Assembly: GCA_012839745.1 (NCBI GenBank)
Contig: DUMS01000078.1
Location: 1 to 64,000, forward strand
Reading direction: 5' to 3'
Origin: Tissierellia bacterium
GTDB taxonomy: Bacteria; Bacillota; Clostridia; Tissierellales; Tepidimicrobiaceae
Length of the DNA: 64,000 nt
In this document: in pieces, positions 24,773 through 33,443 of the stretch
Layout: each line of letters begins with the position of its first letter
How positions within the stretch are numbered: the first letter of the stretch is position 1
Notes under the pieces: model-generated
Told to the model about the DNA's origin: nothing
Database searches by the model: none
Seen by the model: the letters and a program-made list of their open reading frames with translations, nothing else
Made by a program: the position numbers and the translations under genes

Positions 24773-25450
24773 ATGAATAGGAGAGCTTATAATAGAAGAT
24801 ACAGAGGAATAGTTAGTTTTTTGAAGTTTAGATTTAATCTGCAAAGGCAACTAAAGAGCATAGTGGGAGTAATAATTATATTGATTTTATTATTGTTTTT
24901 GAAAATGCTCAATAACAGCATTTCTGACAATATAATTCAGTTAATCGATAAGGGACTTAATTATAGGGTTAGCCTCAAAAGGGATGGAGAAATTTTACTT
25001 AACTATGGCAAGAAGCTGCTTACATTTCCGGAGAGAGCTTTAACTGTATTTAATTTTACTGGTACCATTAAGTACAGGCCACCAATTAAAGGCACTATTT
25101 ATAAGCCTTTTGGTGAGATCAAGTATCTTGATGGAAGGACTGACTATAATAATGGAATAGATATTATACCAAAGGAAGGCAAAGAGCCAGTTTCCATTGA
25201 AAATGGCATTGTTGAGAAAATTGAAGACAAAGGCACAAAAGGGTATTTTGTAACAGTAGAGCATGAAGGGTTTAAGTCTGTATATGGATATCTTACTAAA
25301 ATATACGTAAATGAAGGTGAAGAAATAGACGCTGGTACCAAGATAGGGACTTTGGGAACCAGCAGGGATGGAAACATGTACCTTCATTTTGAACTCTGGG
25401 TTGACGATAGCCCGGTAAATCCTTTAGATTACCTGGATTTTGGAAACTGA
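24773..25450 (+). CDS. Degenerate LytM/M23-domain membrane protein, SpoIVFA-like
   Basis: A 225-residue protein with a basic N-terminus, one transmembrane helix (about residues 29-46) and a C-terminal M23 (LytM) domain (about 105-220). The expected zinc and catalytic residues are partly lost: the HxGxD position reads NNGID (Asn 126), the HxH position reads YLH (Tyr 203), and the usual His near GHL is Tyr 173. It therefore probably binds rather than cuts peptidoglycan. By position (after minCD, before rplU-rpmA) it matches spoIVFA of B. subtilis, which also carries an inactive LytM domain. No spoIVFB-like protease gene follows. ATG 24773 is served by AAGGTGGG within a hairpin. Confidence 0.75.
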   Translation: MNRRAYNRRYRGIVSFLKFRFNLQRQLKSIVGVIIILILLLFLKMLNNSISDNIIQLIDKGLNYRVSLKRDGEILLNYGKKLLTFPERALTVFNFTGTIKYRPPIKGTIYKPFGEIKYLDGRTDYNNGIDIIPKEGKEPVSIENGIVEKIEDKGTKGYFVTVEHEGFKSVYGYLTKIYVNEGEEIDAGTKIGTLGTSRDGNMYLHFELWVDDSPVNPLDYLDFGN

Positions 25451-25454
25451 TTCT

Positions 25455-25486
25455 AAAACTGTCCATGACAGTTTTAATTTTTTTCT
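25455..25486 (+). terminator. Terminator after the LytM-like gene
   Basis: AAAACTGTC and GACAGTTTT form a perfect 9-bp stem with loop CAT, followed by AATTTTTTT. Confidence 0.85.
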
Positions 25487-25546
25487 ATTAAAAGTGCGAA
25501 AATAATGTTAATATTATATTTAGTACAGAAGAAAAGGTGGTTTGAG

Positions 25547-27388
25547 ATGATAGATAAGATTAGTTTTGATAGAGCATTGAAAAGAGTTGAAAAGCCAGCA
25601 AGGTACATTGGCATGGAAAAAAACTCCATAAAAAAGGATTTGGAAAAGGTTGATATAAAGTTTGCATTTTGCTTTCCTGATGTATATGAGGTGGGAATGT
25701 CCCATTTAGGCCTTCATATATTATATAACCTGTTGAATAATGAGGGTTATATAGCCTGCGAAAGGGTATTTGCACCTTGGGCAGATATGGAGAATGAAAT
25801 GAGGAAGGAAGGAATTCCGCTGTTTTCACTGGAAAACAAGGAACCTATAAGGAATTTTGACTTTGTCGGATTTACCCTGCAATATGAAATGAGCTATACC
25901 AATATTATAAACATGCTGGATTTAGGGAATATTCCTGTTTACTCAAAGGACAGAAAGGACAGTGACCCTTTGGTAATTGCAGGAGGTCCCTGTGCATATA
26001 ACCCTGAACCTATAGCAGATTTCATTGATTTTTTTGTTATAGGCGAAGCTGAAGAGATTATACTGGACATAATGAAAATATACAGGGAACATAAATCAAA
26101 TGGATTTAAAAGGCTTGAATTCTTGAAGGAAATAAGTAGACTAGAGGGAATTTATGTACCTCAGTTTTATGATGTATTCTATAAAGAGGATAATACTATA
26201 GATAGAATGGAACCTATTTTTGATGGTGTTCCTAGAGTTATAAACAAAAGGATAATAAAGGAATTAGACAAGTCATATTATCCGGATAAGCTGATAGTTC
26301 CTTTTATAGAAACAGTTCATGATAGAATTCCCCTGGAAATCTTCAGAGGGTGTACCAGAGGATGCAGATTCTGTCAAGCTGGAATGATATATAGGCCAGT
26401 CAGGGAAAAGACTGTGGATACCCTTGTGAAGCTGGCAGAAAAGCTTGCAGATAGCACTGGATATGGAGATATATCATTAACTAGCCTCAGCTCATGTGAT
26501 TATTCTCAGCTTAGGCTATTGGTATCTAAACTTATAAGCAAATATAAGGAAAAGCAGGTTGGAGTATCTCTTCCATCCTTGAGATTAGATTCTTTTAGCC
26601 TGGAAATTTTAAAAGAGATAGAGAAGGTAAGGAAAACAGGGCTGACCTTTGCTCCTGAGGCAGGAAGTCAGAGGCTTAGAGATGTGATAAACAAGGGGGT
26701 TACAGAAAAGGACCTGGAAACTGCTGTAACTTATGCTTTTGAAGAAGGATGGTCAACCATAAAGCTCTACTTCATGATAGGGCTTCCAACGGAAACAAAA
26801 GAGGATGTACTTGGCATAAAGGATTTAGGATATAAGGTAAAGAACATATTTTTCAATCTTCCTAAGGAGAAGAGAAAAGGCAATTTAAAGATAACATTAA
26901 GCGTTTCCTGCTTTGTTCCAAAGCCATTTACCCCCTTCCAGTGGATAGGGCAGAACTCCATTGATGAGTTTTATGAAAAGATAAACCTTCTCAAGAAGGA
27001 AATAAGGGATAATAAGATTACATTTAACTATCATGACCCTCAAATAAGCTACCTTGAGGCAGTGCTTGCAAGGGGGGACAGGAGATTGTCAAAGGCATTG
27101 TATAAAGCATGGGAATTAGGATGCAAATTTGACGGATGGTCTGATTTCTTTGATTATGAAAAATGGATGGAAGCCTTTAACAAGACAGGAATTGATGCAG
27201 ACTTTTATGCATTAAGGGAAAGAAAAACTGATGAGGTATTACCCTGGGATTTCATAGATACAGGTGTGGATAAAAAATATCTCATTGCAGAATACGAAAA
27301 GGCAAAGAATGGGACCCTAACCAGGGATTGCAGACTTGGATGTAATAATTGCGGTATTAATAGAAGCTTTTTAGGTGGTGTATGCTGA
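25547..27388 (+). CDS. B12-binding-type radical SAM protein, TIGR03960-like
   Basis: A 613-residue protein of the uncharacterised TIGR03960-like radical SAM family. The N-terminal region resembles a cobalamin-binding-like domain (FCFPDVYEVGMSHLGLHILYN). The radical SAM core has the cluster motif CTRGCRFC in the middle, and GLTFAPEAGSQRLRDVINKG and LYFMIGLPTET follow. The C-terminus has another Cys group (CRLGCNNCG). It would make a 5'-deoxyadenosyl radical, but its substrate is unknown. ATG 25547 follows AAGGTGG. Its stop overlaps the start of the next gene (TGATG), a family normally found beside or fused to it. Confidence 0.88.
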   Translation: MIDKISFDRALKRVEKPARYIGMEKNSIKKDLEKVDIKFAFCFPDVYEVGMSHLGLHILYNLLNNEGYIACERVFAPWADMENEMRKEGIPLFSLENKEPIRNFDFVGFTLQYEMSYTNIINMLDLGNIPVYSKDRKDSDPLVIAGGPCAYNPEPIADFIDFFVIGEAEEIILDIMKIYREHKSNGFKRLEFLKEISRLEGIYVPQFYDVFYKEDNTIDRMEPIFDGVPRVINKRIIKELDKSYYPDKLIVPFIETVHDRIPLEIFRGCTRGCRFCQAGMIYRPVREKTVDTLVKLAEKLADSTGYGDISLTSLSSCDYSQLRLLVSKLISKYKEKQVGVSLPSLRLDSFSLEILKEIEKVRKTGLTFAPEAGSQRLRDVINKGVTEKDLETAVTYAFEEGWSTIKLYFMIGLPTETKEDVLGIKDLGYKVKNIFFNLPKEKRKGNLKITLSVSCFVPKPFTPFQWIGQNSIDEFYEKINLLKKEIRDNKITFNYHDPQISYLEAVLARGDRRLSKALYKAWELGCKFDGWSDFFDYEKWMEAFNKTGIDADFYALRERKTDEVLPWDFIDTGVDKKYLIAEYEKAKNGTLTRDCRLGCNNCGINRSFLGGVC

Positions 27389-28107
27389 TGAACTTAAGGG
27401 TAAAGTTTACTAAGGAAGGGTATTTGAAATTTATTTCCCATCTTGATATGATGAGATTGTTTGATAGAGCCTTCAGGAGAGGGAATATACCAATAAAGTA
27501 TTCACAGGGCTTTAATCCTCAGCCAAAAATATCCATAGCAAACCCTCTGGCATTGGGCATTGAGTCTCAAGCTGAATTCATGGATGTGGAATTAAATGAA
27601 AGGATGCCTGAAAAGTATTTTATAGATATCATGAACAATGAATTACCTGAAGGTATAAGGATAATAGATGCAAAATATGTAGATGATAATAATATAGTTT
27701 CATCTGCTGTCGGGTGGAGCTATTATGAAATAAATGTAAAGGTATATAATGTGGAGGATATAGACTTTATTAAAGGTTTTATTGATAAGTGGTTAATGAA
27801 TACGGAAATATTAATGGAAAGAACTAGGATTAAAAAGGGAAAGGAAATTAAGGACATAAGGAATATAAGGCCCCTGATTGGAAATGTAACTGTTGCTGAA
27901 CATGATAAAGACATAAGGAAGGGTACGGAGCATGAATTAAAGCTATATTGTCTGCTAAAATCAGGTGACAGCGGAAATCTGAAGCCTACAGATTTTCTTA
28001 TGGCTTTTAAGGAATATACAGGCCTTGATATGGATATTGAAATGGCTGATATTAAGAGGCTTAATATGTATTTAGAAGTAAATGGAGAGATTCGTTCACC
28101 AATGTAG
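27388..28107 (+). CDS. TIGR03936 family radical SAM-associated protein (DUF2344)
   Basis: A 239-residue protein starting MNLRVKFTKEGYLKFISHLD, which, with RAFRRGNIPIKYSQGFNPQPKI and ALGIESQAEFMDVEL, marks the DUF2344/TIGR03936 family. No catalytic motif is recognised and the function is unknown. In many genomes it is fused to or immediately follows the TIGR03960 radical SAM protein, so it is probably its partner. ATG 27388 overlaps the upstream stop codon by one base and is 9 nt from AGGTGG, suggesting coupled translation. The RNase G gene follows 18 nt later. Confidence 0.88.
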   Translation: MNLRVKFTKEGYLKFISHLDMMRLFDRAFRRGNIPIKYSQGFNPQPKISIANPLALGIESQAEFMDVELNERMPEKYFIDIMNNELPEGIRIIDAKYVDDNNIVSSAVGWSYYEINVKVYNVEDIDFIKGFIDKWLMNTEILMERTRIKKGKEIKDIRNIRPLIGNVTVAEHDKDIRKGTEHELKLYCLLKSGDSGNLKPTDFLMAFKEYTGLDMDIEMADIKRLNMYLEVNGEIRSPM

Positions 28108-28125
28108 TAACACGGGAGAGGTTTT

Positions 28126-29379
28126 ATGGATTATATATTTATAGATAAAAAAGATGGTATAGAAAAAGTGGGAATAGTTGAAGATGACAGACTGGTTGAG
28201 TTCTATGTGGACTTTGAAAATGAAAATAAACTGGCAGGGAACATATACAGAGGCCGTATAGTAAACGTGCTTCCAGGAATGGAAGCAGCCTTTGTTGATA
28301 TTGGAGAAGGTAAAAATGCTTATTTATATGTCAAAAATGCCCTTCCTAAGGGAGTAAAGTATAGCAGGGGCGAAATAAGCATAAATGATGTAGTAAAAAA
28401 CGGACAGGAAGTAATTGTACAGGTTATAAAGGAACCTTCAGAGAATAAAGGGCCCAAGGTTACCACACATATAACATTGCCAGGCAGATATATAGTTCTT
28501 ACTCCCTATTCAAACATGATAAACATATCAAAAAAGATATTAAGTGTTGAAGAAGTTGAAAGGCTTAAGGAAATAGGATACAGAATACAGGTAGAAGATA
28601 TTGGAATGATATTTAGAACCAGTTCTGAGGGAATAGATGAAGAACTTGTTTATGAGGAATACACTAGACTTATAGAAATATATAAAAGAATTGAAAGGGA
28701 GAGGAATTTTCTGCCTTGTCCCAAGCTCATATACAGGGAAATGGACTTGTCCAACAAGCTTATAAGGGACTGCTTTGGCAAAAGGGTAGAAAAGGTATTG
28801 GTAAACAATAAAGAAAAATATAATAGCATTCTTGACTTTACGGATATGATATCCCCTTATCTTAAAGACAGGCTGGTATATGACAAGGATTTTGATATGA
28901 GATATGACCAGAATATTATGAAGGGACTAAAATCAGCCTTGGATAGAAAGGTATATTTAAAAAGCGGAGGGTATATAGTAATAGATGAAACCGAGGCTTT
29001 GACTGCAATAGATGTTAATACGGGCAAGTTCATTGGCAATAAGGATCTAGAGGACACAGTAGTTACGACTAATTTGGAGGCTTGCGAGGAAATAGCCCGT
29101 CAGATTAGATTAAGGGATATAGGTGGAATAATCATTATAGATTTTATTGATATGAAAAATGATGACGACGTAGTACTTGTTATGAACAGACTGGATGAAT
29201 GCCTGAAGCTTGACAGAAACAGGGCAAATGTAATTGGTATAACAAAGCTTGGGCTTGTAGAGATAACCAGAAAGAAGATAAGAAACAGCCTAAGCAGGAA
29301 TTTTGCCAAGGAATGCCCATACTGCAATGGTAAGGGAAAAATATTGGATAGCTTCATTGACAAAATGAGTATTTTCTGA
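28126..29379 (+). CDS. rng: Ribonuclease E/G family endoribonuclease
   Basis: A 417-residue RNase G-type enzyme. An N-terminal S1-type RNA-binding part (GNIYRGRIVNVLPGMEAAFVDIG) is followed by the catalytic region with AIDVNTGKFIG and IIIIDFIDM, the acidic Mg-binding positions, and a C-terminal zinc-link-like CPYCNGKGKI. It lacks the long C-terminal scaffold of RNase E. It likely processes rRNA and mRNA. It is shorter than E. coli RNase G (489). It lies just upstream of rplU. Confidence 0.93.
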   Translation: MDYIFIDKKDGIEKVGIVEDDRLVEFYVDFENENKLAGNIYRGRIVNVLPGMEAAFVDIGEGKNAYLYVKNALPKGVKYSRGEISINDVVKNGQEVIVQVIKEPSENKGPKVTTHITLPGRYIVLTPYSNMINISKKILSVEEVERLKEIGYRIQVEDIGMIFRTSSEGIDEELVYEEYTRLIEIYKRIERERNFLPCPKLIYREMDLSNKLIRDCFGKRVEKVLVNNKEKYNSILDFTDMISPYLKDRLVYDKDFDMRYDQNIMKGLKSALDRKVYLKSGGYIVIDETEALTAIDVNTGKFIGNKDLEDTVVTTNLEACEEIARQIRLRDIGGIIIIDFIDMKNDDDVVLVMNRLDECLKLDRNRANVIGITKLGLVEITRKKIRNSLSRNFAKECPYCNGKGKILDSFIDKMSIF

Positions 29380-29384
29380 TACAA

Positions 29385-29471
29385 TCATAATTTGTAGGTA
29401 GCCACACAATGCGGGTTTTAAAGCATAGTCACCTGGCATTGGTGAGACTGGTTAGAGGAGGTGTAGCGATA
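29385..29471 (+). promoter_or_regulatory. Candidate L21-type leader of rplU
   Basis: A 92-nt untranslated stretch precedes rplU and contains a clear stem-loop (TCACC and GGTGA around a 7-nt loop) before the strong site GGAGGTG. Firmicutes have structured L21 leaders at this place. I infer equivalence from position and structure, not from a covariance match. The open frame that extends rplU upstream through this region is not used. Confidence 0.4.
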
Positions 29472-29783
29472 ATGTATGCTGTAATAGAAACAGGTGGAAA
29501 GCAATATAGAGTACAAGAAGGAGATATAGTAAGAGTTGAAAAATTAGACGTAGAAGAAGGAGAAAAGGTTGGCCTGTCAAAGGTACTTCTAATTTCAAAG
29601 GAAGATGGCGTGGTAATTGGCAAGCCATATATTGAAGGTGCAAGAGTCGAAGCAACTGTTTTGGAACATGGTAAAGGCAAGAAAATTGTTATCTTTAAAT
29701 ACAAGCCAAAAAAGAATTATAGAAAGAAACAAGGCCATCGTCAACCTTATACAAAGATAAAAATTGAAAAGATTGTAGGATAA
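29472..29783 (+). CDS. rplU: 50S ribosomal protein L21
   Basis: A 103-residue large-subunit protein. [18 protein letters not shown] at the N-terminus and [20 protein letters not shown] near the C-terminus are characteristic. ATG 29472 lies 7 nt after GGAGGTG. It heads the rplU-prp-rpmA operon conserved in Firmicutes. Confidence 0.97.
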   Translation: MYAVIETGGKQYRVQEGDIVRVEKLDVEEGEKVGLSKVLLISKEDGVVIGKPYIEGARVEATVLEHGKGKKIVIFKYKPKKNYRKKQGHRQPYTKIKIEKIVG

Positions 29784-29785
29784 AA

Positions 29786-30133
29786 ATGATTAAGGTTACC
29801 ATTTATAAGAATAGGGAAGGCTATATTTCCAGATTCAGAGTTGAAGGACATTCAGGATATGATATTAAAGGCAAGGATATAGTATGTGCAGCTGTTTCTG
29901 TACTTGCACAGACTGTATTAATTGCAATGGTAGAAGTACTGAACATTGATGAGGAGCTTATAGATTATTCTATTGATGAGGATACTGGCTTATTGGATGT
30001 CAGCATACCTGCTGGATTAAGCCATGTTGATTTGGATAGAATAAATATACTTCTCAGAACTTTTGAAGTTGGTATCAAATCCATTATAGATGGCTATTCA
30101 GAGTATGTGACTCTCATATACAAGGAGGTGTAG
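29786..30133 (+). CDS. prp: Ribosomal-processing cysteine protease Prp (YsxB)
   Basis: A 115-residue protease that removes the N-terminal extension of L27 before it joins the ribosome. The catalytic His lies in VEGHSGYD and the Cys in [13 protein letters not shown], with the family spacing. It starts 3 nt after the rplU stop and ends just before rpmA, whose product here keeps the cleavage site. Essential in Staphylococcus aureus; the same role is inferred. Confidence 0.94.
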   Translation: MIKVTIYKNREGYISRFRVEGHSGYDIKGKDIVCAAVSVLAQTVLIAMVEVLNIDEELIDYSIDEDTGLLDVSIPAGLSHVDLDRINILLRTFEVGIKSIIDGYSEYVTLIYKEV

Positions 30134-30135
30134 AT

Positions 30136-30426
30136 ATGATTAGAATGAACTTGCAGTTATTTGCGTCCAAAAAGGGAGTAGGTAGCTCAAAAAACGGTAG
30201 AGATAGTGAATCCAAGAGACTTGGAGTTAAAAGAGGAGACGGACAGTTCGTATTAGCTGGCAACATCCTTGTAAGACAAAGAGGTACAAAAATCCACCCA
30301 GGAAACAATGTTGGAAGAGGTGGGGATGATACTCTATTTGCAAAGGTAGATGGAGTTGTAAAATTCGAAAGAAAAGGCAGAGACAGAAAGCAGGTTAGTG
30401 TTTATCCAATTGAAGAATTGGCTTAA
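30136..30426 (+). CDS. rpmA: 50S ribosomal protein L27 with cleavable N-terminal extension
   Basis: A 96-residue L27 precursor. The N-terminus [11 protein letters not shown] carries the Prp cleavage motif (after LQLFA). [20 protein letters not shown] and [21 protein letters not shown] are typical of the mature protein, whose tail reaches toward the peptidyl-transferase centre. AAGGAGGTG lies 5 nt before the ATG. It is the last gene of the operon, ending in a terminator. Confidence 0.97.
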   Translation: MIRMNLQLFASKKGVGSSKNGRDSESKRLGVKRGDGQFVLAGNILVRQRGTKIHPGNNVGRGGDDTLFAKVDGVVKFERKGRDRKQVSVYPIEELA

Positions 30427-30433
30427 GATACGA

Positions 30434-30461
30434 AGCTTACCATATGGTAGGCTTTTTTTTT
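30434..30461 (+). terminator. Terminator of rplU-prp-rpmA
   Basis: AGCTTACCAT and ATGGTAGGCT pair with one wobble, followed by nine T residues. Confidence 0.88.
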
Positions 30462-30515
30462 CTGAAACATAATAGAGCAAATTAAAGGTTATAATAATTA
30501 CAAGGTAGATTGATA

Positions 30516-30543
30516 TTGACAGCTAATCTTTAGTTGGTATAAT
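30516..30543 (+). promoter_or_regulatory. Strong sigma-A promoter of obgE
   Basis: A perfect TTGACA (30516-30521) and a perfect TATAAT (30538-30543) are 16 nt apart, with an extended TGG before the -10. The obgE start is about 40 nt downstream. This is the best promoter in the window by consensus match. Confidence 0.85.
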
Positions 30544-30583
30544 TAAATTACCAAATAATAGAGAAACAATAGAGGATGATGGT

Positions 30584-31858
30584 ATGTTTATAGATGTAGC
30601 AAAGATATACTTAAAAGCAGGAAAAGGCGGAGATGGTGCAGTAGCCTTTAGAAGAGAAAAATATGAGCCTTCCGGAGGTCCCTATGGAGGGGATGGAGGA
30701 GATGGAGGAAGTATAATTCTCCAGGGAGATGAAGGAATAAGAACCCTGATGGATTTCAGATATAAGCGTTCATATAAAGCTGAAAATGGAGAAAATGGAA
30801 GGACAAAGAAGCAATATGGCAGGAAAGGACAGGATCTGATATTGAAAGTCCCTGTAGGTACTATAGTAAAGGATGCAGAAACTGGCAAGGTAATAGTAGA
30901 TATCAAGGAACACAATCAGACTTTTGTAATTGCAAAAGGAGGAAAAGGCGGAAGAGGTAATGCCAAATTTGCCACCCCAACAAGACAAGCTCCTAGATTT
31001 GCTGAACCAGGAAGGAAAGGCGAGGAAAGAACAGTAATACTGGAACTTAAGCTTATAGCAGATGTAGGTTTAGTAGGATTTCCCAATGTGGGAAAATCAA
31101 CTATATTGTCTATTCTATCCGATGCAAAACCCAAAATAGCCAATTACCACTTTACAACCTTAAAGCCTAATTTAGGCGTTGTAAGGGTCGATACTGAGAA
31201 GAGCTTTGTAATTGCCGATATTCCTGGGTTAATAGAGGGAGCCCATAAGGGGGCAGGATTGGGTCTTGATTTTTTAAGGCATGTGGAAAGGACCAGAGTG
31301 CTGGTACATGTTTTGGATGCCTCAGGGCAGGAAGGAAGAAATCCTGTTGAGGATTTTTACAAGATAAATGAAGAGCTTTTTCAATATAATGAAAAATTAA
31401 AGGAGAAGAAGCAGATAATTGTGCCTAACAAGATGGATTTGCCTGAATCCAAGGAGTGGCTGGTAAAGATTAAGAAAGAATTTGAACCTAAGGGTTATGA
31501 AATATATCCAATATCTGCTGCAACAGGAGAAGGAATTGAGAAGCTCAAATATGTCATGTGGGAAATGATAAATAAAGTTGAATCCAATTATGAAACCTTT
31601 GATGAAGAGATGGATATTGAAGCTGAAGAACCAAAGGAAGAGCCCATTGTTGTTAAAAAAGAAGATGGCAGGTTTATAGTTGAAGGAAGTTTTATCGAAA
31701 GGCTCTTGTATTCCATTAACTTCAGCGATTTGGAATCTGTAAGGTATTTCCAGAATGTCATGAGACAAAAAGGCATAGTTGATAAGTTGCTGGAACTGGG
31801 AATTAAAGAAGGCGAATCTGTATTCATATGTGGTTACGAATTTGAATTCTTTGAATAG
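30584..31858 (+). CDS. obgE: Obg family GTPase (50S assembly, stress control)
   Basis: A 424-residue GTPase. A glycine-rich OBG domain (residues 1-~158, GKGGDGAVAFRREKYEPSGG) is followed by a G domain (G1 GFPNVGKST, G3 DIPGLIEGAHKG, G4 NKMD) and a C-terminal OCT domain (about 345-424). It helps late 50S maturation and links ribosome status to growth and, in Bacillus, sporulation. It starts a conserved group with yhbY, nadD, yqeK, an LCP gene and rsfS. It has a strong promoter of its own. Confidence 0.97.
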   Translation: MFIDVAKIYLKAGKGGDGAVAFRREKYEPSGGPYGGDGGDGGSIILQGDEGIRTLMDFRYKRSYKAENGENGRTKKQYGRKGQDLILKVPVGTIVKDAETGKVIVDIKEHNQTFVIAKGGKGGRGNAKFATPTRQAPRFAEPGRKGEERTVILELKLIADVGLVGFPNVGKSTILSILSDAKPKIANYHFTTLKPNLGVVRVDTEKSFVIADIPGLIEGAHKGAGLGLDFLRHVERTRVLVHVLDASGQEGRNPVEDFYKINEELFQYNEKLKEKKQIIVPNKMDLPESKEWLVKIKKEFEPKGYEIYPISAATGEGIEKLKYVMWEMINKVESNYETFDEEMDIEAEEPKEEPIVVKKEDGRFIVEGSFIERLLYSINFSDLESVRYFQNVMRQKGIVDKLLELGIKEGESVFICGYEFEFFE

Positions 31859-31885
31859 ATTTAATCAGTAAAAGGAGTGTATTAA

Positions 31886-32176
31886 TTGTTAACAGGAAAG
31901 CAGAGAAGTTATTTAAAAAGCCTTGCAAACAATATTGAACCAATATTTCAGGTAGGAAAGAATGGAATAACTGAAAATTTTATCAAACAGATAGATGATG
32001 CTTTGGAGAAGAGAGAATTAATAAAAGTGAAGGTTTTGAATAACAGTCTCCTTGATGCCAATGAAGTGGCAAATGAGATAGCAGAGAAGACTAATGCAGA
32101 GTTTGTACAAAGCATAGGAAATAAATTTGTGCTATACAGGGAGAGTAAAAAGTATAAAAAGATTATTTTACCTTAG
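31886..32176 (+). CDS. yhbY: YhbY/CRS1 family RNA-binding protein
   Basis: A 96-residue CRM-domain protein (LTGKQRSYLKSLANNIEPIF near the N-terminus, VGKNGITENFIKQIDDAL with the GxxG-like loop). Members bind pre-50S ribosomal particles. It uses a TTG start following AAGGAG. It lies between obgE and nadD, a usual Firmicute order. Confidence 0.92.
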   Translation: MLTGKQRSYLKSLANNIEPIFQVGKNGITENFIKQIDDALEKRELIKVKVLNNSLLDANEVANEIAEKTNAEFVQSIGNKFVLYRESKKYKKIILP

Positions 32177-32184
32177 TTTATTAT

Positions 32185-32220
32185 AAACTTCAGAAGCTAT
32201 TTCTGAAGTTTATATAATTT
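32185..32220 (+). terminator. Terminator after yhbY
   Basis: AAACTTCAGAA and TTCTGAAGTTT form a perfect 11-bp stem with loop GCTAT, followed by an AT-rich tail with a weak T tract. Confidence 0.7.
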
Positions 32221-32239
32221 ACATATATTGGAGGTTGTT

Positions 32240-32851
32240 ATGTTGACAAGAAAGAGGATAGGAATAATGGGAGGGACTTTTGATCCAATACATAATGGGC
32301 ACCTGTTGATGGCTGAATACTCACGAATTCAGTTTAATCTTGATAAGGTTCTGTTTATACCTACAGGTATACCTCCCCATAAGGAACATGCTAAGATTTT
32401 ACCTAATAAATATAGATATGATATGGTATTGTTAGCCATTAATTCCAATGAGAACTTTTTCTTATCTACTATAGAGATGGATAGAAAGGAAACCACCTAT
32501 ACTATAGATACTATAAACCTTCTGAAATCCTTGTATAAGGATGTGGATTTTTATTTCATAATGGGTTCAGATTCACTTCTTCAAATACATGAATGGAAGG
32601 ATTATAAAAAGCTTTTAGGCTTATGCAATTTTGTTGTTGCCAAAAGGCCAGGATATAATAACAGCAATTTAGACAGATTAATTGAAGAACTGAGTTCATC
32701 ATGTAATAGCTCCATATACACATTGGAGGCATCCCTTTTGGATATTTCTTCATCTGAAATAAGAAATAGAGTCAGCAAAAACCTTCCTATCAGCTATCTG
32801 GTACCTGAATCAGTGGAGAGGTATATATATAAGAACAACTTATACAGATAA
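32240..32851 (+). CDS. nadD: Nicotinate-nucleotide adenylyltransferase
   Basis: A 203-residue enzyme that joins ATP and nicotinate mononucleotide to give deamido-NAD in NAD synthesis. The nucleotidyl transferase signature GGTFDPIHNGHL is at residues 11-22. IPTGIPPHKEH, IMGSDSLLQIHEWKDY and SSSEIRNRV follow as expected. ATG 32240 follows GGAGG at good distance. yqeK lies 13 nt downstream. Confidence 0.95.
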   Translation: MLTRKRIGIMGGTFDPIHNGHLLMAEYSRIQFNLDKVLFIPTGIPPHKEHAKILPNKYRYDMVLLAINSNENFFLSTIEMDRKETTYTIDTINLLKSLYKDVDFYFIMGSDSLLQIHEWKDYKKLLGLCNFVVAKRPGYNNSNLDRLIEELSSSCNSSIYTLEASLLDISSSEIRNRVSKNLPISYLVPESVERYIYKNNLYR

Positions 32852-32864
32852 CAGGAGGCATAAT

Positions 32865-33437
32865 ATGATAAAAGACTGGTTTTATGATAAGCTTAAAGAG
32901 AATATAGGGGAATTAAGGTATGAGCATTCTTTGAGAGTTATGGAAAAGAGTGTCGAATTAGCAAAAATATACAATGTTTCAGTAGAGAAGGCTGCTGTTG
33001 CAGGCCTTTTGCACGATTGCGGAAAGCTTAAGGGAGGAATAAATTTATTGAAACTTGCTGAGGATTTTGATATAATCCTAGATAGTATGACAAAAAATAA
33101 CCATGAATTAATCCACAGCGTATTAGGTGCAGCAATTGCTGAAAAGGAATATGGAATTGTGGATGAAGATGTGTTAAATGCCATCAGATTTCACACTACC
33201 GGACGTGAAAACATGAGCAAACTTGAAAAAATAGTTTATATTGCAGATATGATTGAACCGGGAAGGTCCTTTGAAGGAGTTGATGATATAAGAAAACTGG
33301 CATTGGTTGACTTGGATAAGGCTCTTATATTGTCAATAGATAATACGCTGAAATTTGTAATTGAAAAGAGAAAATTAATTCATTTGGATAGTGTCAAAGC
33401 AAGGAACCAGCTGTTAATACAGAAGAGTATGGAGTGA
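32865..33437 (+). CDS. yqeK: HD-domain diadenosine tetraphosphatase (YqeK)
   Basis: A 190-residue HD-domain protein. The metal-binding motif GLLHDCGKLKG is followed by NNHELIHSVLGA and VYIADMIEPGRSFEG, which match the YqeK family that cleaves Ap4A symmetrically to two ADP. It follows nadD by 13 nt and precedes an LCP gene by 6 nt, so these are probably one operon. GGAGGC precedes the ATG. Confidence 0.92.
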   Translation: MIKDWFYDKLKENIGELRYEHSLRVMEKSVELAKIYNVSVEKAAVAGLLHDCGKLKGGINLLKLAEDFDIILDSMTKNNHELIHSVLGAAIAEKEYGIVDEDVLNAIRFHTTGRENMSKLEKIVYIADMIEPGRSFEGVDDIRKLALVDLDKALILSIDNTLKFVIEKRKLIHLDSVKARNQLLIQKSME

Positions 33438-33443
33438 TATATT

